A stretch of 64,000 nucleotides of DNA from Spongiibacter marinus (GTDB lineage Bacteria > Pseudomonadota > Gammaproteobacteria > Pseudomonadales > Spongiibacteraceae): positions 62,001 to 126,000 of the forward strand of contig NZ_JAFBBD010000001.1 of assembly GCF_016906995.1 (NCBI RefSeq), given 5' to 3'. The translations under genes and the position numbers were made by a program. Under the pieces are notes generated by a model that worked only from the letters and a program-made list of their open reading frames with translations, was not told where the DNA came from and did not search any database. Numbering within the stretch: the stretch's first letter is position 1; every line of letters starts with the position of its first letter. Shown piece after piece: positions 35,167-44,106 of this stretch.

Positions 35167-35844
35167 ATGAATCAGCAGCAATTGAAAGAAGCCGTGGCCG
35201 CAGCGGCCATTGAGCGCGTAAAACCCGCCATCCTCGACGGCGAAATCATCGGTATTGGTACCGGCTCAACCGCCAACTGCTTCATCGACCAGCTCGCCGC
35301 CCTAAAAGATGACATAAAAGCGACTGTAGCCAGCTCTGAAGCCTCGGCACAACGGCTGCGCAGCCACGGCATTGAAGTGATTGAGTTAAATAGTTGCGGC
35401 CAAATTGCGGTCTACGTGGACGGCGCGGATGAGAGCAACCAGCGCCTTGAATTGATCAAAGGCGGCGGCGCCGCACTCACCCGAGAGAAAATCGTCGCGG
35501 CAGCGAGCAAGCAATTCATCTGCATCGCTGACGAAAGTAAATTGGTCGACCAACTGGGCGCCTTTCCCCTGCCGATTGAAGTTATTCCGATGGCGCGCAG
35601 CTATGTGGCCCGCGAGCTGCTGAAGATGGGTGGCAACCCGGTCTACCGCGAGGGCGTTGTCACCGACAACGGCAATGTGATCATCGATCTCTACGACTTT
35701 ATGATCGCCACCCCACAAAAAACGGAAGAAACCATCAACGGTATCACTGGCGTTGTCACCAACGGCCTGTTTGCCCTGCGGCCCGCCGACGTACTGCTGC
35801 TTGGCACCGCCGACGGCGTTAAGACGCTACAGCGCGAGGACTAG
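35167..35844 (+). CDS. rpiA: Ribose-5-phosphate isomerase A
   Basis: The 225-residue enzyme interconverts ribose 5-phosphate and ribulose 5-phosphate. The start is ATG 35167 ([20 protein letters not shown]); the open frame upstream overlaps the kinase gene. Motifs include [47 protein letters not shown] and the C-terminal [15 protein letters not shown]. It is divergent from the kinase operon with 260 bases between starts, in which I see only a possible 6-bp inverted repeat (GTCGCC/GGCGAC). Confidence 0.96.
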   Translation: MNQQQLKEAVAAAAIERVKPAILDGEIIGIGTGSTANCFIDQLAALKDDIKATVASSEASAQRLRSHGIEVIELNSCGQIAVYVDGADESNQRLELIKGGGAALTREKIVAAASKQFICIADESKLVDQLGAFPLPIEVIPMARSYVARELLKMGGNPVYREGVVTDNGNVIIDLYDFMIATPQKTEETINGITGVVTNGLFALRPADVLLLGTADGVKTLQRED

Positions 35845-35852
35845 GGGCAACG

Positions 35853-36293
35853 ATGTTTAACAATATTCTGGTTATCTGTATCGGTAATATTTGCCGCAGC
35901 CCAAGCGCGGAATACATGCTGCGTCAGAAGCTCGCCGAGGTGAAACCCAACATCACCATTCACTCGGCCGGCCTTGGCGCGCTGGTGGACAAAGGCATCG
36001 ACGACACCGCAGCGGCATTGCTCAGCGAACACGGCATCGACCCCAGCGGCCACCGTGCCCGCCAAGTCGACCGCGACATGCTGACCCAGGCCGACCTCAT
36101 CCTCACCATGGAATCGCGACATGTTCGCGGCATCAATAAAATTGCCCCACAAGTTGGCGGCAAGACGTTTTTATTGGGTAAATGGTCGGAAAATCAAGAA
36201 GTGCCCGACCCTTATCGCAAGAGCCGGGAAGCCTTTGAGCACGTCTATAAACTGCTAGACCAATTCACAGACGATTGGTTGAAGTATTTGTAG
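35853..36293 (+). CDS. Low-molecular-weight protein tyrosine phosphatase
   Basis: The 146-residue protein has the active-site loop CIGNICRS (Cys9, Arg15) at its N-terminus and the general-acid segment VPDPYRKSREAFEHVY near the C-terminus. It is of the Wzb/Ptp class, which dephosphorylate tyrosine kinases controlling exopolysaccharide export, but no capsule genes are nearby. It lies 8 bases after rpiA, probably co-transcribed, and converges on metF with 9 bases between stops. Confidence 0.93.
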   Translation: MFNNILVICIGNICRSPSAEYMLRQKLAEVKPNITIHSAGLGALVDKGIDDTAAALLSEHGIDPSGHRARQVDRDMLTQADLILTMESRHVRGINKIAPQVGGKTFLLGKWSENQEVPDPYRKSREAFEHVYKLLDQFTDDWLKYL

Positions 36294-36302
36294 CGTATCG
36301 CG

Positions 36303-37136
36303 CTAGGGGTGTGAGGCCTTAACGCTTTCCAACATGCGCTTAACGGGCTGCACTTGGTTCATTGTATAAAAGTGGATACCCGGTGCGCCGCCCTCCATCA
36401 GAATCTGGCACATTTCCGTCACATACTCTTCACCGAAGGCAGCAATGCTCTCCAGATCCTGGCCATAGCCATCGAGTTTGCGCGCCAGCCAACGGGGAAT
36501 TTCAGCGCCGCAATTGCGTGAAAAGCGCGCCAAATTCGCATAGTTGGTGATCGGCATAATGCCCGGGTAGATCGGCTTATCGATACCGGCCTTTTCGCAG
36601 GCATCCAAAAAGTAAAAATACGCATCGGCATTAAAGAAGTACTGGGTAATGGCACTGTTTGCGCCGGCATCCAGCTTTTCTTTTAAGTACGCCACATCCT
36701 GCTCGTAACTCGGCGCGTCGGGGTGAACCTCCGGGTAGGCAGCAACTTCTAACTCGAAGTGGTCGCCGGTGTGCTTGCGGATAAACTCGACGAGTTCTCG
36801 GGCATACACTAAGCGCGTCGCCCCCATTCCAGAGGGAATATCACCGCGCAACGCGACGATGCGACGCACACCCGCCTGGCGATACTGCTCAACCAGCGCC
36901 AGAACCTCCTCTTCCTCATCACCACCAAAGGACAAGTGAGGGGCAACATCAATACCCGCTGCCTTGGCATCGAGCACGATGCCCCGGGTGTTGTCTCGGG
37001 TAGACCCGCCCGCACCATAGGTGACGGAAAAGAAGTCTGGTGCCAGACTATTCAACTCATTGCGGGTGGCAACGAGCTTTTCACGACCGGCTTCGGTCTT
37101 GGGTGGAAAAAATTCAAAACTGTAGCGATTGGCCAT
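36303..37136 (-). CDS. metF: Methylenetetrahydrofolate reductase
   Basis: The 277-residue flavoenzyme makes 5-methyl-THF for methionine synthesis. The start ATG 37136 is preferred; a GTG two codons earlier is possible. Typical stretches are YSFEFFPPKTEAGREKL, FFSVTYGAGGSTRD, RRIVALRGDIP and ITQYFFNADAYFYF. It is the last gene of the sahR-metK-ahcY-metF run, separated from ahcY by a 95-base gap with two hairpins. Grouping with the S-adenosylmethionine cycle suggests joint regulation by SahR. Confidence 0.95.
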   Translation of the reverse strand: MANRYSFEFFPPKTEAGREKLVATRNELNSLAPDFFSVTYGAGGSTRDNTRGIVLDAKAAGIDVAPHLSFGGDEEEEVLALVEQYRQAGVRRIVALRGDIPSGMGATRLVYARELVEFIRKHTGDHFELEVAAYPEVHPDAPSYEQDVAYLKEKLDAGANSAITQYFFNADAYFYFLDACEKAGIDKPIYPGIMPITNYANLARFSRNCGAEIPRWLARKLDGYGQDLESIAAFGEEYVTEMCQILMEGGAPGIHFYTMNQVQPVKRMLESVKASHP

Positions 37137-37173
37137 GCACACATCCGCTTATTATCTGTCACGCGTATCAACG

Positions 37174-37222
37174 CCCCGCGCCCAATAGGCGGCGCGGGGT
37201 AAACGGCAGCGGCGAAACCGCT
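37174..37222 (-). other. Two hairpins in the ahcY-metF gap
   Basis: In transcript order, a 5-bp stem AGCGG/CCGCT (37208-37222) is followed by a 9-bp stem with arms CCCCGCGCC and GGCGCGGGG (37174-37199). No T-tract follows, so read-through to metF is expected; roles in mRNA processing or metF attenuation are possible. Confidence 0.5.
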
Positions 37223-37231
37223 ACCTCGGGC

Positions 37232-38626
37232 TTAGTACTTGTAGCTGTCCGGCTTGAAGGGGCCGTCCACGCTCACACCGATGTAGTCGGCCTGATCCGC
37301 TTTGAGTTTGGTGATCACGCCACCAAAGCCCGCCACCATGTGCGCGGCAACCTCTTCGTCCAGCTTCTTAGGCAGCACTTCAACGGTGATAGCAGCTTCG
37401 CGCAGCTCTTTTTCCAGATCGGCAAAGCGGCGCTCGTACAGGTAAATTTGCGCCAGTACTTGGTTGGCAAACGAACCGTCCATAATGCGACTGGGGTGAC
37501 CGGTGGCGTTACCCAAGTTAACCAGGCGACCCTCTGAAAGCAGGATCAAGTGATCGTTGCTAGCGCGGTCGCGATACACAACGTGCACCTGTGGCTTGAT
37601 CTCATCCCACTGCCAATTTTCACGCATGTAGGCCGTGTCGATTTCATTGTCGAAGTGACCAATGTTGCACACTACGCAGCCATTCTTCAGCGCCGCCAGC
37701 ATATTCGCATCACAAACGTTGACGTTACCAGTTGTTGTTACCAGCAGGTCGGTAGTGCCCAGCAGCTCGCTATTGATGCTGCTTGCCTCACCCGTGTTCA
37801 CACCATTGACGTAAGGCGACACCACTTCAAAACCATCCATGCAGGCCTGCATGGCGCAGATGGGATCGATTTCCGTCACTTTTACGATCATGCCTTCCTG
37901 ACGCAGTGATTGCGCAGAACCTTTACCAACATCACCGTAGCCAATAACCAGCGCTTTTTTGCCCGACAGCAGATGGTCGGTAGCGCGCTTGATCGCATCA
38001 TTTAAGCTGTGGCGACAACCGTATTTGTTGTCGTTCTTCGACTTGGTCACCGAGTCATTGACGTTGATCGCGGGCACTTTCAGCTCGCCCTTTTTCAACA
38101 TATCTTGCAGGCGGTGAACCCCTGTGGTGGTTTCTTCAGTGATACCGTGGATCTTGTCGAGCATCGCCGGATACTTCTCGTGGAGAATACCGGTCAGGTC
38201 GCCGCCATCGTCGAGTACCATGTTGGCATCCCAGGGCTGACCGTCTTTCAAAATTGTCTGCTCAATGCACCACTCGTACTCTTCTTCGGTTTCACCCTTC
38301 CAAGCGAAAACGGGAATGCCGGCCGCGGCGATCGCCGCTGCTGCGTGATCCTGAGTGGAGAAAATATTGCACGACGACCAACGCACTTCCGCGCCGAGAG
38401 CGGTCAGTGTTTCGATCAACACCCCGGTTTGAATGGTCATATGAATACAACCGAGAATTTTGGCACCCGCCAAGGGCTTGCTATCGCCATATTTTTCGCG
38501 CAGAGACATCAGCGCAGGCATTTCACCTTCTGCGATGCTCAGTTCTTTGCGACCCCATTCGGCCAGGCTGATATCGGCAACTTTATAGTCGCTGAAATTT
38601 TCTACTGCAGTTACTGTGGCAGTCAT
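37232..38626 (-). CDS. ahcY: Adenosylhomocysteinase
   Basis: The 464-residue NAD-dependent enzyme splits S-adenosylhomocysteine to adenosine and homocysteine. Visible are the N-terminal [43 protein letters not shown], the NAD site [16 protein letters not shown], and the C-terminal [24 protein letters not shown] with the conserved Lys/Tyr end. It follows metK by 40 bases. This is the hydrolase route of SAH recycling, so the Pfs/LuxS route may be absent or secondary. Confidence 0.97.
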   Translation of the reverse strand: MTATVTAVENFSDYKVADISLAEWGRKELSIAEGEMPALMSLREKYGDSKPLAGAKILGCIHMTIQTGVLIETLTALGAEVRWSSCNIFSTQDHAAAAIAAAGIPVFAWKGETEEEYEWCIEQTILKDGQPWDANMVLDDGGDLTGILHEKYPAMLDKIHGITEETTTGVHRLQDMLKKGELKVPAINVNDSVTKSKNDNKYGCRHSLNDAIKRATDHLLSGKKALVIGYGDVGKGSAQSLRQEGMIVKVTEIDPICAMQACMDGFEVVSPYVNGVNTGEASSINSELLGTTDLLVTTTGNVNVCDANMLAALKNGCVVCNIGHFDNEIDTAYMRENWQWDEIKPQVHVVYRDRASNDHLILLSEGRLVNLGNATGHPSRIMDGSFANQVLAQIYLYERRFADLEKELREAAITVEVLPKKLDEEVAAHMVAGFGGVITKLKADQADYIGVSVDGPFKPDSYKY

Positions 38627-38666
38627 ATTGCTATCCTCAAATTAATTTCGCGAGTGACTTTGCTTC

Positions 38667-39875
38667 TTACACCGCCGCTTTCAGCGCCTCGGCGCGATCG
38701 GTTTTTTCCCAGCTGAAGGCCGTGCTGGTTTCGCTGCGGGCTTCACCGTTTTCTGTCCATTGGTACGTATGCTCGTATGGCTCCCGACCAAAATGGCCGT
38801 AGGCCGCTGTGGGCTGATACATGGGGTGAGCCAAGTCCAGCATATTGGTAATGCCGTAGGGGCGCAGGTCGAATACCTGGCGCACTGCCGCCACCAATTT
38901 TTCGTCACTGACTTTGCCGGTGCCGAAGGTGTTCACCGAAATCGAGGTCGGCTCCGCGACACCAATCGCATAGCTCACTTGAATCTCGCAGCGGTCAGCC
39001 AGACCCGCGGCGACAATATTCTTCGCCACGTACCGGCCAGCATAGGCCGCACTGCGGTCCACTTTGGAAGGGTCCTTACCCGAGAAGGCACCACCGCCGT
39101 GACGCGCCATACCGCCGTAGGTATCAACAATGATTTTACGCCCCGTCAGCCCGCAGTCACCCACTGGGCCACCGATCACGAAATTGCCAGTGGGGTTGAT
39201 GTGGAATTGCGTACCGGCGTGCAACAAATTGGCAGGCAACACATGCTTGATAATCTCTTCGCGCACGGCTTCCTGAAGATCAGCCTGGCTGATATCAGGG
39301 TTGTGCTGGGTCGACAACACAACGGCATCCACGGCCACCGGCACGCCGTTCTCGTAACGCAAGGTCACCTGACTTTTTGCATCGGGGCGCAACCACGGCA
39401 GCACACCGTTTTTGCGCAGGTAAGCCTGGCGCTCAACCAAACGGTGGGAATAAAACAGCGGTGCGGGCATCAAGTGCTCGGTTTCGTTTGTAGCGTAGCC
39501 GAACATCAACCCTTGGTCGCCCGCGCCCTGATCTTCAGGTTTGGCGCGATCCACCCCCTGATTAATATCGACTGACTGCTTGCCAATGGCATTTAATACA
39601 GCACAACTGGCGCCATCAAAACCGACATCGGAGCTGTTGTAGCCAATGCCGGTAATAACGTCGCGAATAATATCTTCCAGATCCACGTAGCACGAGGTGG
39701 TGACTTCTCCGGCAACCACTGCCATACCCGTTTTAACCAAGGTCTCTACGGCAACCCGGGCATGCTTGTCACGCGCGATGATCGCGTCGAGCACCGCATC
39801 GGAGATTTGATCGGCAAGTTTGTCTGGGTGTCCTTCCGATACCGACTCGGAGGTGAACAGGCTGTATTCAGACAT
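38667..39875 (-). CDS. metK: S-adenosylmethionine synthetase
   Basis: The 402-residue enzyme makes S-adenosylmethionine from methionine and ATP. Signatures present are [25 protein letters not shown] (ATP/His site), [12 protein letters not shown], and [20 protein letters not shown]. It is usual in length. It lies between sahR and ahcY; ~40-base gaps on either side suggest one transcript. Confidence 0.98.
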   Translation of the reverse strand: MSEYSLFTSESVSEGHPDKLADQISDAVLDAIIARDKHARVAVETLVKTGMAVVAGEVTTSCYVDLEDIIRDVITGIGYNSSDVGFDGASCAVLNAIGKQSVDINQGVDRAKPEDQGAGDQGLMFGYATNETEHLMPAPLFYSHRLVERQAYLRKNGVLPWLRPDAKSQVTLRYENGVPVAVDAVVLSTQHNPDISQADLQEAVREEIIKHVLPANLLHAGTQFHINPTGNFVIGGPVGDCGLTGRKIIVDTYGGMARHGGGAFSGKDPSKVDRSAAYAGRYVAKNIVAAGLADRCEIQVSYAIGVAEPTSISVNTFGTGKVSDEKLVAAVRQVFDLRPYGITNMLDLAHPMYQPTAAYGHFGREPYEHTYQWTENGEARSETSTAFSWEKTDRAEALKAAV

Positions 39876-39915
39876 TGATAGTCTTCCTCATTGTAATGGC
39901 CCTGTGGCCAGCTCG

Positions 39916-40947
39916 TTATTTCTTGCCCGGCTTTATAAACTGCCGAACTTGCACGCGAAAACCGTTTAACTGGGCCAGGTAAACTGACGGCCCCTCTTCC
40001 AAGCCGCAGGCCAACGCCCACTCACTTAATTCTTCCTGCGCGATGCCCAGCCACAAATCACCGCAGGCCTCTCTGGCCCAGTTTTGATCGTGAGGGCAGA
40101 GTTCAGCCAGGCAAAATACCCCGCCCGGACTCAACATGCGCTGTACGTCGTTAAAAATATCTGACGGCGAAGGCACATGGTGGAGCACCATATTGGCCAC
40201 CACACAATCGGCTTCACCCTCGGGCAAACGCCGGCTGCGGCTGTCGCCCAGCACAAACTCTATGCCGTCGAGCCCTTTGCCAGCAGCGGCGGTGCGCGCT
40301 TTGTCCAGCATCGGCTCACTGTTATCAAGCGCGATCACCCGCGCGTAACGGCCGGCCAGTTCAGCCAGAAAATCGCCCTCGCCCGGGCCGATCTCGACCG
40401 CCAAACGCCCACCCTCGGGCTGACTGGCCCGCAACAGCTCGGCGCAACTTGGGCCGTATACGCTGTACGCAACCATTTGCTCTTGTTGCTCACCGAACTC
40501 ACCGGCGTGCTCAGCGAAAAACGCTCGCGAGCGCTCCGCCCGCTCGGCGACCACTTTTTCTAGCTGCCGCTGCTGCCCCGCATCCAATACCAGCTGCTCG
40601 GCAGCATTGAGCACCGCAGTGTGCAGCTCGGCCACACTGGCGTGCTCGGCTTGCCAATTGCGGCGGTAAAACAAGCTATTACCTTCGCGACGACGAACAA
40701 CCAAGCCCGCAGCGGCGAGTATTTTTAAATGGTGGCTCATGCCCGACTGGCGAACATCTAAAATCTGGCACAGCTCCTGAACGCTGTAGGCATCGCGACT
40801 TAACACACGCAGCACTTGCAGACGCAAGTTATCGGCTCCCGCCTTGCAGAGCTGGAGAACCATGGCGCCGATAGCCGGCGCGCCCGGTGTTGCAGGGAGA
40901 GACTCAGAGGAATCTGCCGCCGCCACATTGCAAGAGTGTGCATCCAT
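39916..40947 (-). CDS. sahR: ArsR-type regulator fused to a methyltransferase domain (SahR-like)
   Basis: The 343-residue protein combines an ArsR winged helix-turn-helix (residues ~35-100, ELCQILDVRQSGMSHHLKILAAAGLVV) with a class I methyltransferase fold (residues ~155-310; SAM-binding motif VEIGPGEGDF at 184-193, VIALDNSEPML, VVANMVLHHVP). This architecture next to metK, ahcY and metF is that of SahR, the proteobacterial regulator of the SAM/SAH cycle, which senses S-adenosylhomocysteine. A 24-bp perfect palindrome 27 bases before the ATG is the probable operator, so the gene is likely self-regulating and co-transcribed with metK-ahcY-metF. Confidence 0.88.
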   Translation of the reverse strand: MDAHSCNVAAADSSESLPATPGAPAIGAMVLQLCKAGADNLRLQVLRVLSRDAYSVQELCQILDVRQSGMSHHLKILAAAGLVVRRREGNSLFYRRNWQAEHASVAELHTAVLNAAEQLVLDAGQQRQLEKVVAERAERSRAFFAEHAGEFGEQQEQMVAYSVYGPSCAELLRASQPEGGRLAVEIGPGEGDFLAELAGRYARVIALDNSEPMLDKARTAAAGKGLDGIEFVLGDSRSRRLPEGEADCVVANMVLHHVPSPSDIFNDVQRMLSPGGVFCLAELCPHDQNWAREACGDLWLGIAQEELSEWALACGLEEGPSVYLAQLNGFRVQVRQFIKPGKK

Positions 40948-40974
40948 GGCGAGGCAGTGTAGCAGCCTTAACGG

Positions 40975-40998
40975 CTATATCAAAATATTTTGATATAG
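40975..40998. promoter_or_regulatory. 24-bp perfect palindrome, probable SahR operator
   Basis: The half-site CTATATCAAAAT is followed immediately by its exact reverse complement ATTTTGATATAG. It lies in the 66-base gap between desB and sahR. The right-hand half includes a TTGATA that, on the minus strand, could be a -35 element paired with TACACT (40956-40961, spacer 16). Confidence 0.8.
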
Positions 40999-41013
40999 AT
41001 TTCCATATGGTAA

Positions 41014-42105
41014 TTATTGCACCAGCGGCCTCGGCCTTGGCGCCGCAGAGGGGAGGGAGTGCCGCAGGATTCGCCACACCACTTGACCAAACTGTCGCGG
41101 CAGCGAGCCGGTATTGTAGTGCTGACCAAATTTCTGACATATCGCCCGCAGCTCTACCGACATTTCCTCGTAACGGTGGGCCGGCACAGTGGGAAACATA
41201 TGGTGCTCGATCTGGTGACTAAGATTGCCTGACAAGATATGGAACAGCTTGCCACCACTGAGGTTCGACGAGCCTCGCAACTGACGCAAGTACCATTCCG
41301 CTCGACTCTCGTTATCCAACACCGAGCGCTCAAATACCTCGGCATCGGCGGTAAAGTGGCCGCAGAAAATGATCATAAATGTCCAAAGGTTGCGGATCAG
41401 GTTGGCAACCAAATTACCACTGAATACCGTTAGGAAAAACGGCCCGGCAAGCAGCGGGAAAAACACATAGTCTTTAAGTAGCTGACGCCGGGTCTTCTTC
41501 CAAAGCGGTCGCAGCTCCTCCTTTAATTGCGGCCAGGACTTCCGCCCCTTGGCGACCTTGCCCAGCTGTAGCTCCTGAATTGCCACACCCCACTGAAACA
41601 ACAGCGCCAGCAATACCGCGAATACCGACTGAAACAGGTAGGAAAAATGCCAACGCTGCTCGGGGAAGAGCCGTAGCAGGCCGTAGCCCACGTCATCATC
41701 AAGCCCCTTGATGTTGGTGTAGCTGTGATGCTTGTAGTTGTGGCTCTCGCGCCAGTTGTCTGACGTGCCGACGATATCCCACTCATACGTCGCACCGCGC
41801 AGCGCAGGTTCGTTCATGAAGTCGTATTGGCCGTGCATCACATTGTGGCCAATTTCCATGTTCTCCAGAATTTTTGCCACACCCAGCAATACGGTGCCCA
41901 GTATCCATGCAGGCGGGAAAACGCCGATAAACAGCAGCCCTCGCCCCACGACCTCCATGTATTGCTGCACGCGAATCAAGCGGCGAATATAGCGGGCATC
42001 GCGCTCGCCCACGTCGGCGATCGCGCGCTTTTGCAATGCGTCGACGGCCTCGCCAAACGCGGTTAATTCCTCTGGGCTCAGCGCCCGACTTTTCCCTTGA
42101 CTCAC
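41014..42105 (-). CDS. desB: Membrane fatty acid desaturase (DesB-like)
   Basis: The protein of about 363 residues has the three histidine boxes of membrane di-iron desaturases: HNVMH (~87-91), HNYKHH (~122-127) and QIEHH (~298-302), with paired hydrophobic hairpins between. It inserts a cis double bond into acyl chains, most likely acyl-CoA as in P. aeruginosa DesB. The start is probably GTG 42105 (AGGTGA 5 bases upstream), though GTG 42114 directly after the desC stop is also possible. Electrons would come from the adjacent DesC. Expression is likely controlled by DesT at 43392. Confidence 0.9.
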   Translation of the reverse strand: MSQGKSRALSPEELTAFGEAVDALQKRAIADVGERDARYIRRLIRVQQYMEVVGRGLLFIGVFPPAWILGTVLLGVAKILENMEIGHNVMHGQYDFMNEPALRGATYEWDIVGTSDNWRESHNYKHHSYTNIKGLDDDVGYGLLRLFPEQRWHFSYLFQSVFAVLLALLFQWGVAIQELQLGKVAKGRKSWPQLKEELRPLWKKTRRQLLKDYVFFPLLAGPFFLTVFSGNLVANLIRNLWTFMIIFCGHFTADAEVFERSVLDNESRAEWYLRQLRGSSNLSGGKLFHILSGNLSHQIEHHMFPTVPAHRYEEMSVELRAICQKFGQHYNTGSLPRQFGQVVWRILRHSLPSAAPRPRPLVQ

Positions 42106-42114
42106 AACGCTCAC

Positions 42115-43236
42115 CTATATGTCCAATTCGATGTTGCTGTTTGCGCGGCTGACGCACAGGCGCACAGACCCCGCCCCGCGAAGCTGCTCACCGTTTAACT
42201 GATTTTGACTTTCCCCACTGCGCTGACCACAGCTGCAGCTGTTGCAAATACCCATGCGGCAACCGTGAGGAGGCTGGTGCCCCGCCTCCTCTAGCGCGTC
42301 GAGTAATGACTGTTGAGAAGAAACCGTGATCGTTTGCCCACTGCGAGTTAATGAGACCTCAAAGAAACGCTCCTCTGCCACCGCCTCGTCGAGCCGTTGC
42401 GGCGGACTAAATGCCTCGGCATAAAAACCACCCGCCACGTCAGAAAATAGCTCGCGAGCCGCTCCCACAAACGCGCTGCCACCACAGGCAAATACACGGG
42501 CATTTGGATACCGTTCACACAGCGGCGCCGCCACCTCCGGGCTCAGACGCCCAGTCGAATAAAGCGATGAGGAATCACCGGCGTTGCAAAACCGCCTCAC
42601 GGAAAACTGGGGGTGCGTCTGGCAGAGCGCGTCCAGTTCCTCGGTAAAGCAGAAACGCTCGACCTGTTTCTCCCAATACCACAGCTCGCCCCGAAGCGCG
42701 TCACCGCGCCTTGCCTGCTCGGCAATCAGGTTATAGATCGCGGTAATACCACTACCCGCCGCGAGAAACAGCTGCGCCGACGCCCCTGCCAAACCTTCCG
42801 CGAGTTCGCCATAGGGCTGGCTTAGCTCAAGCACATCGCCCACGCGCAAGTGATCGTGTATGTGATTGCTGACAAGCCCGCCCGGCTCGCGACGCACCGA
42901 GATGCTGACACACCCACCCTCAGCGGGGCGCGACAGACTGTAACTACGGGTGCAGAGGCGGCCGTCAATCTCGACAGACACATTCACGTGCTGACCAGGC
43001 TCTGCCGATTGAAAATTACGGTTTGGCCGCAGCGCGATACTCAGCGTCTCTGCGCCTTCCATGCGCAGGCTCTGCACGCGGGCAAATACCCGCCGCCACG
43101 CCGTAATACTGCCGAACTCGCGAGCCCAGAAATCAAATTGCGACTCGCTTATCAGCGCCCCTAGCATTCCTGCCACACGCGGCATGCGCTCAGGGAAACT
43201 ATTCAAAGAAGAAACCACACTCGCCATTGCTTTCAT
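42115..43236 (-). CDS. desC: Ferredoxin reductase-type electron donor of the desaturase (DesC-like)
   Basis: The ~373-residue protein has an FAD-binding barrel (RSYSLSRPAEGG, residues ~100-110), an NAD(P) domain (LFLAAGSGITAIYNLI) and a C-terminal plant-type [2Fe-2S] domain with CRMGICNSCSC and a fourth Cys ~30 residues on (VRLCVSRA). It passes electrons from NAD(P)H to the desaturase encoded directly downstream. ATG 43236 is taken as start; ATG 43227, with GGA 8 bases upstream, is equally possible. Its promoter lies inside a tandem repeat array shared with desT. Confidence 0.9.
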   Translation of the reverse strand: MKAMASVVSSLNSFPERMPRVAGMLGALISESQFDFWAREFGSITAWRRVFARVQSLRMEGAETLSIALRPNRNFQSAEPGQHVNVSVEIDGRLCTRSYSLSRPAEGGCVSISVRREPGGLVSNHIHDHLRVGDVLELSQPYGELAEGLAGASAQLFLAAGSGITAIYNLIAEQARRGDALRGELWYWEKQVERFCFTEELDALCQTHPQFSVRRFCNAGDSSSLYSTGRLSPEVAAPLCERYPNARVFACGGSAFVGAARELFSDVAGGFYAEAFSPPQRLDEAVAEERFFEVSLTRSGQTITVSSQQSLLDALEEAGHQPPHGCRMGICNSCSCGQRSGESQNQLNGEQLRGAGSVRLCVSRANSNIELDI

Positions 43237-43256
43237 CCGGTGGTGAATTTTCGACC

Positions 43257-43284
43257 AATATACATGTGTATTTATAAGTGTCAA
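43257..43284 (-). promoter_or_regulatory. Sigma70-type promoter of desC-desB
   Basis: On the minus strand a perfect -35 TTGACA (43279-43284) and TATATT (43257-43262) are separated by 16 bases. Both elements and the spacer fall within the first repeats of the 12-bp array, so a repressor bound there would block polymerase. Confidence 0.65.
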
Positions 43285-43332
43285 TACAGGTGTATATTCA
43301 TGTGTATATTTACTTGTATATACGAACGTCAA
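43261..43332. repeat. Tandem array of 12-bp direct repeats in the desT-desC promoter region
   Basis: Read in steps of 12 bases from 43261: TACATGTGTATT, TATAAGTGTCAA, TACAGGTGTATA, TTCATGTGTATA, TTTACTTGTATA, TACGAACGTCAA. The first five are clear, the sixth is weak. The core TGTA/TGTC recurs at the same phase. Single units are near-palindromic (ATACA..TGTAT). The array begins 25 bases before desC and ends 60 bases before desT. Confidence 0.75.
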
Positions 43333-43391
43333 ACAACGCACTAGAATGAGCACTTCAGGCCAGCAGGACCAACCGCGAACACGGCAGAGAC

Positions 43392-44042
43392 ATGGGTATC
43401 AGAACACGACGCAAGAACAAGCAGGAAGCCGAGACCAGCAGTCGCCGGACACAGGTTACCGCGCAAGATTTAATGGATGCCGCCGTGCGGCTGCTGGGTA
43501 CTCACCGCAGCGTTTCCACGCTGAGCCTTAGGGAAATTGCGAGAGAAGCCGGGATCGCCCCCAACAGTTTTTACCGTCACTTTCGCGATGTTGATGAGTT
43601 GACGGTTGCGCTTATTGATCAGGCAGGGCGCGCCTTGCGCGGTATTATCCGCGAAGCGCGACAGCGGCTTTCCATGGAGCGCAGTGCAATTCGCACGTCG
43701 GTCGAGGCGTTTATGGACCAGCTCGACGCCGATGAAAAATACTTGCAGGTGCTGCTGCGCGAGATGTCCACGGGCTCGGACGCCTTCCGCCAAGCCGTCG
43801 AACGGGAACTCACCTATTTTGAGGACGAATTGCGCGACGAGCTTGAGCGCATGGAGAAACTCACTGGCCACGCCACCTTTGAACCTGCGCTCACCGCAAA
43901 GGCCATCACCCGCCTGGTTGTGGCCATGGGCGCCAGTGCCGCCAGCCAGTCGCTTGACCAGCGCGCCGAACTCATCGACCAAACGGTCATCATGATTCGC
44001 ATGATCATGGTTGGCTCACAAGCGATGGCAAAGAAAGCTTAA
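43392..44042 (+). CDS. desT: TetR family regulator of fatty acid desaturation (DesT/FabR-like)
   Basis: The 216-residue protein has a basic N-terminal tail and a TetR helix-turn-helix (residues ~40-75, TLSLREIAREAGIAPNSFYRHFRDVDELTVALI), then a helical domain with DADEKYLQVLLREMSTGSDAFRQAV, matching the FabR/DesT group that senses acyl-CoA saturation. It is divergent from desC-desB, the same arrangement as desT-desCB in P. aeruginosa. It probably represses the desaturase operon when unsaturated acyl-CoA is plentiful. The 12-bp repeats between the genes are the likely target. Confidence 0.88.
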   Translation: MGIRTRRKNKQEAETSSRRTQVTAQDLMDAAVRLLGTHRSVSTLSLREIAREAGIAPNSFYRHFRDVDELTVALIDQAGRALRGIIREARQRLSMERSAIRTSVEAFMDQLDADEKYLQVLLREMSTGSDAFRQAVERELTYFEDELRDELERMEKLTGHATFEPALTAKAITRLVVAMGASAASQSLDQRAELIDQTVIMIRMIMVGSQAMAKKA

Positions 44043-44072
44043 GCCCCCCTCGACAGCCCCCAAGCCAATACA

Positions 44073-44098
44073 AAAAAGGAGCCTTTCGGCTCCTTTTT
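44073..44098. terminator. Bidirectional terminator between desT and the P450 gene
   Basis: Arms AAAAAGGAGCC and GGCTCCTTTTT with a TTTC loop. A- and T-tracts on the two sides allow termination of both converging genes. Confidence 0.92.
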
Positions 44099-44106
44099 CA
44101 TTCTTG

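Noticed and set aside
38627-38666. A SAH or SAM riboswitch before ahcY or metK
   Set aside because: The gaps are only about 40 bases and show no matching pairing; regulation by the SahR-like protein is a sufficient explanation.
43261-43332. The 12-bp repeats as a CRISPR array or replication iterons
   Set aside because: There are no spacers of 25-40 bases, no cas genes, and no rep or dnaA gene; the position on a promoter favours operator repeats.
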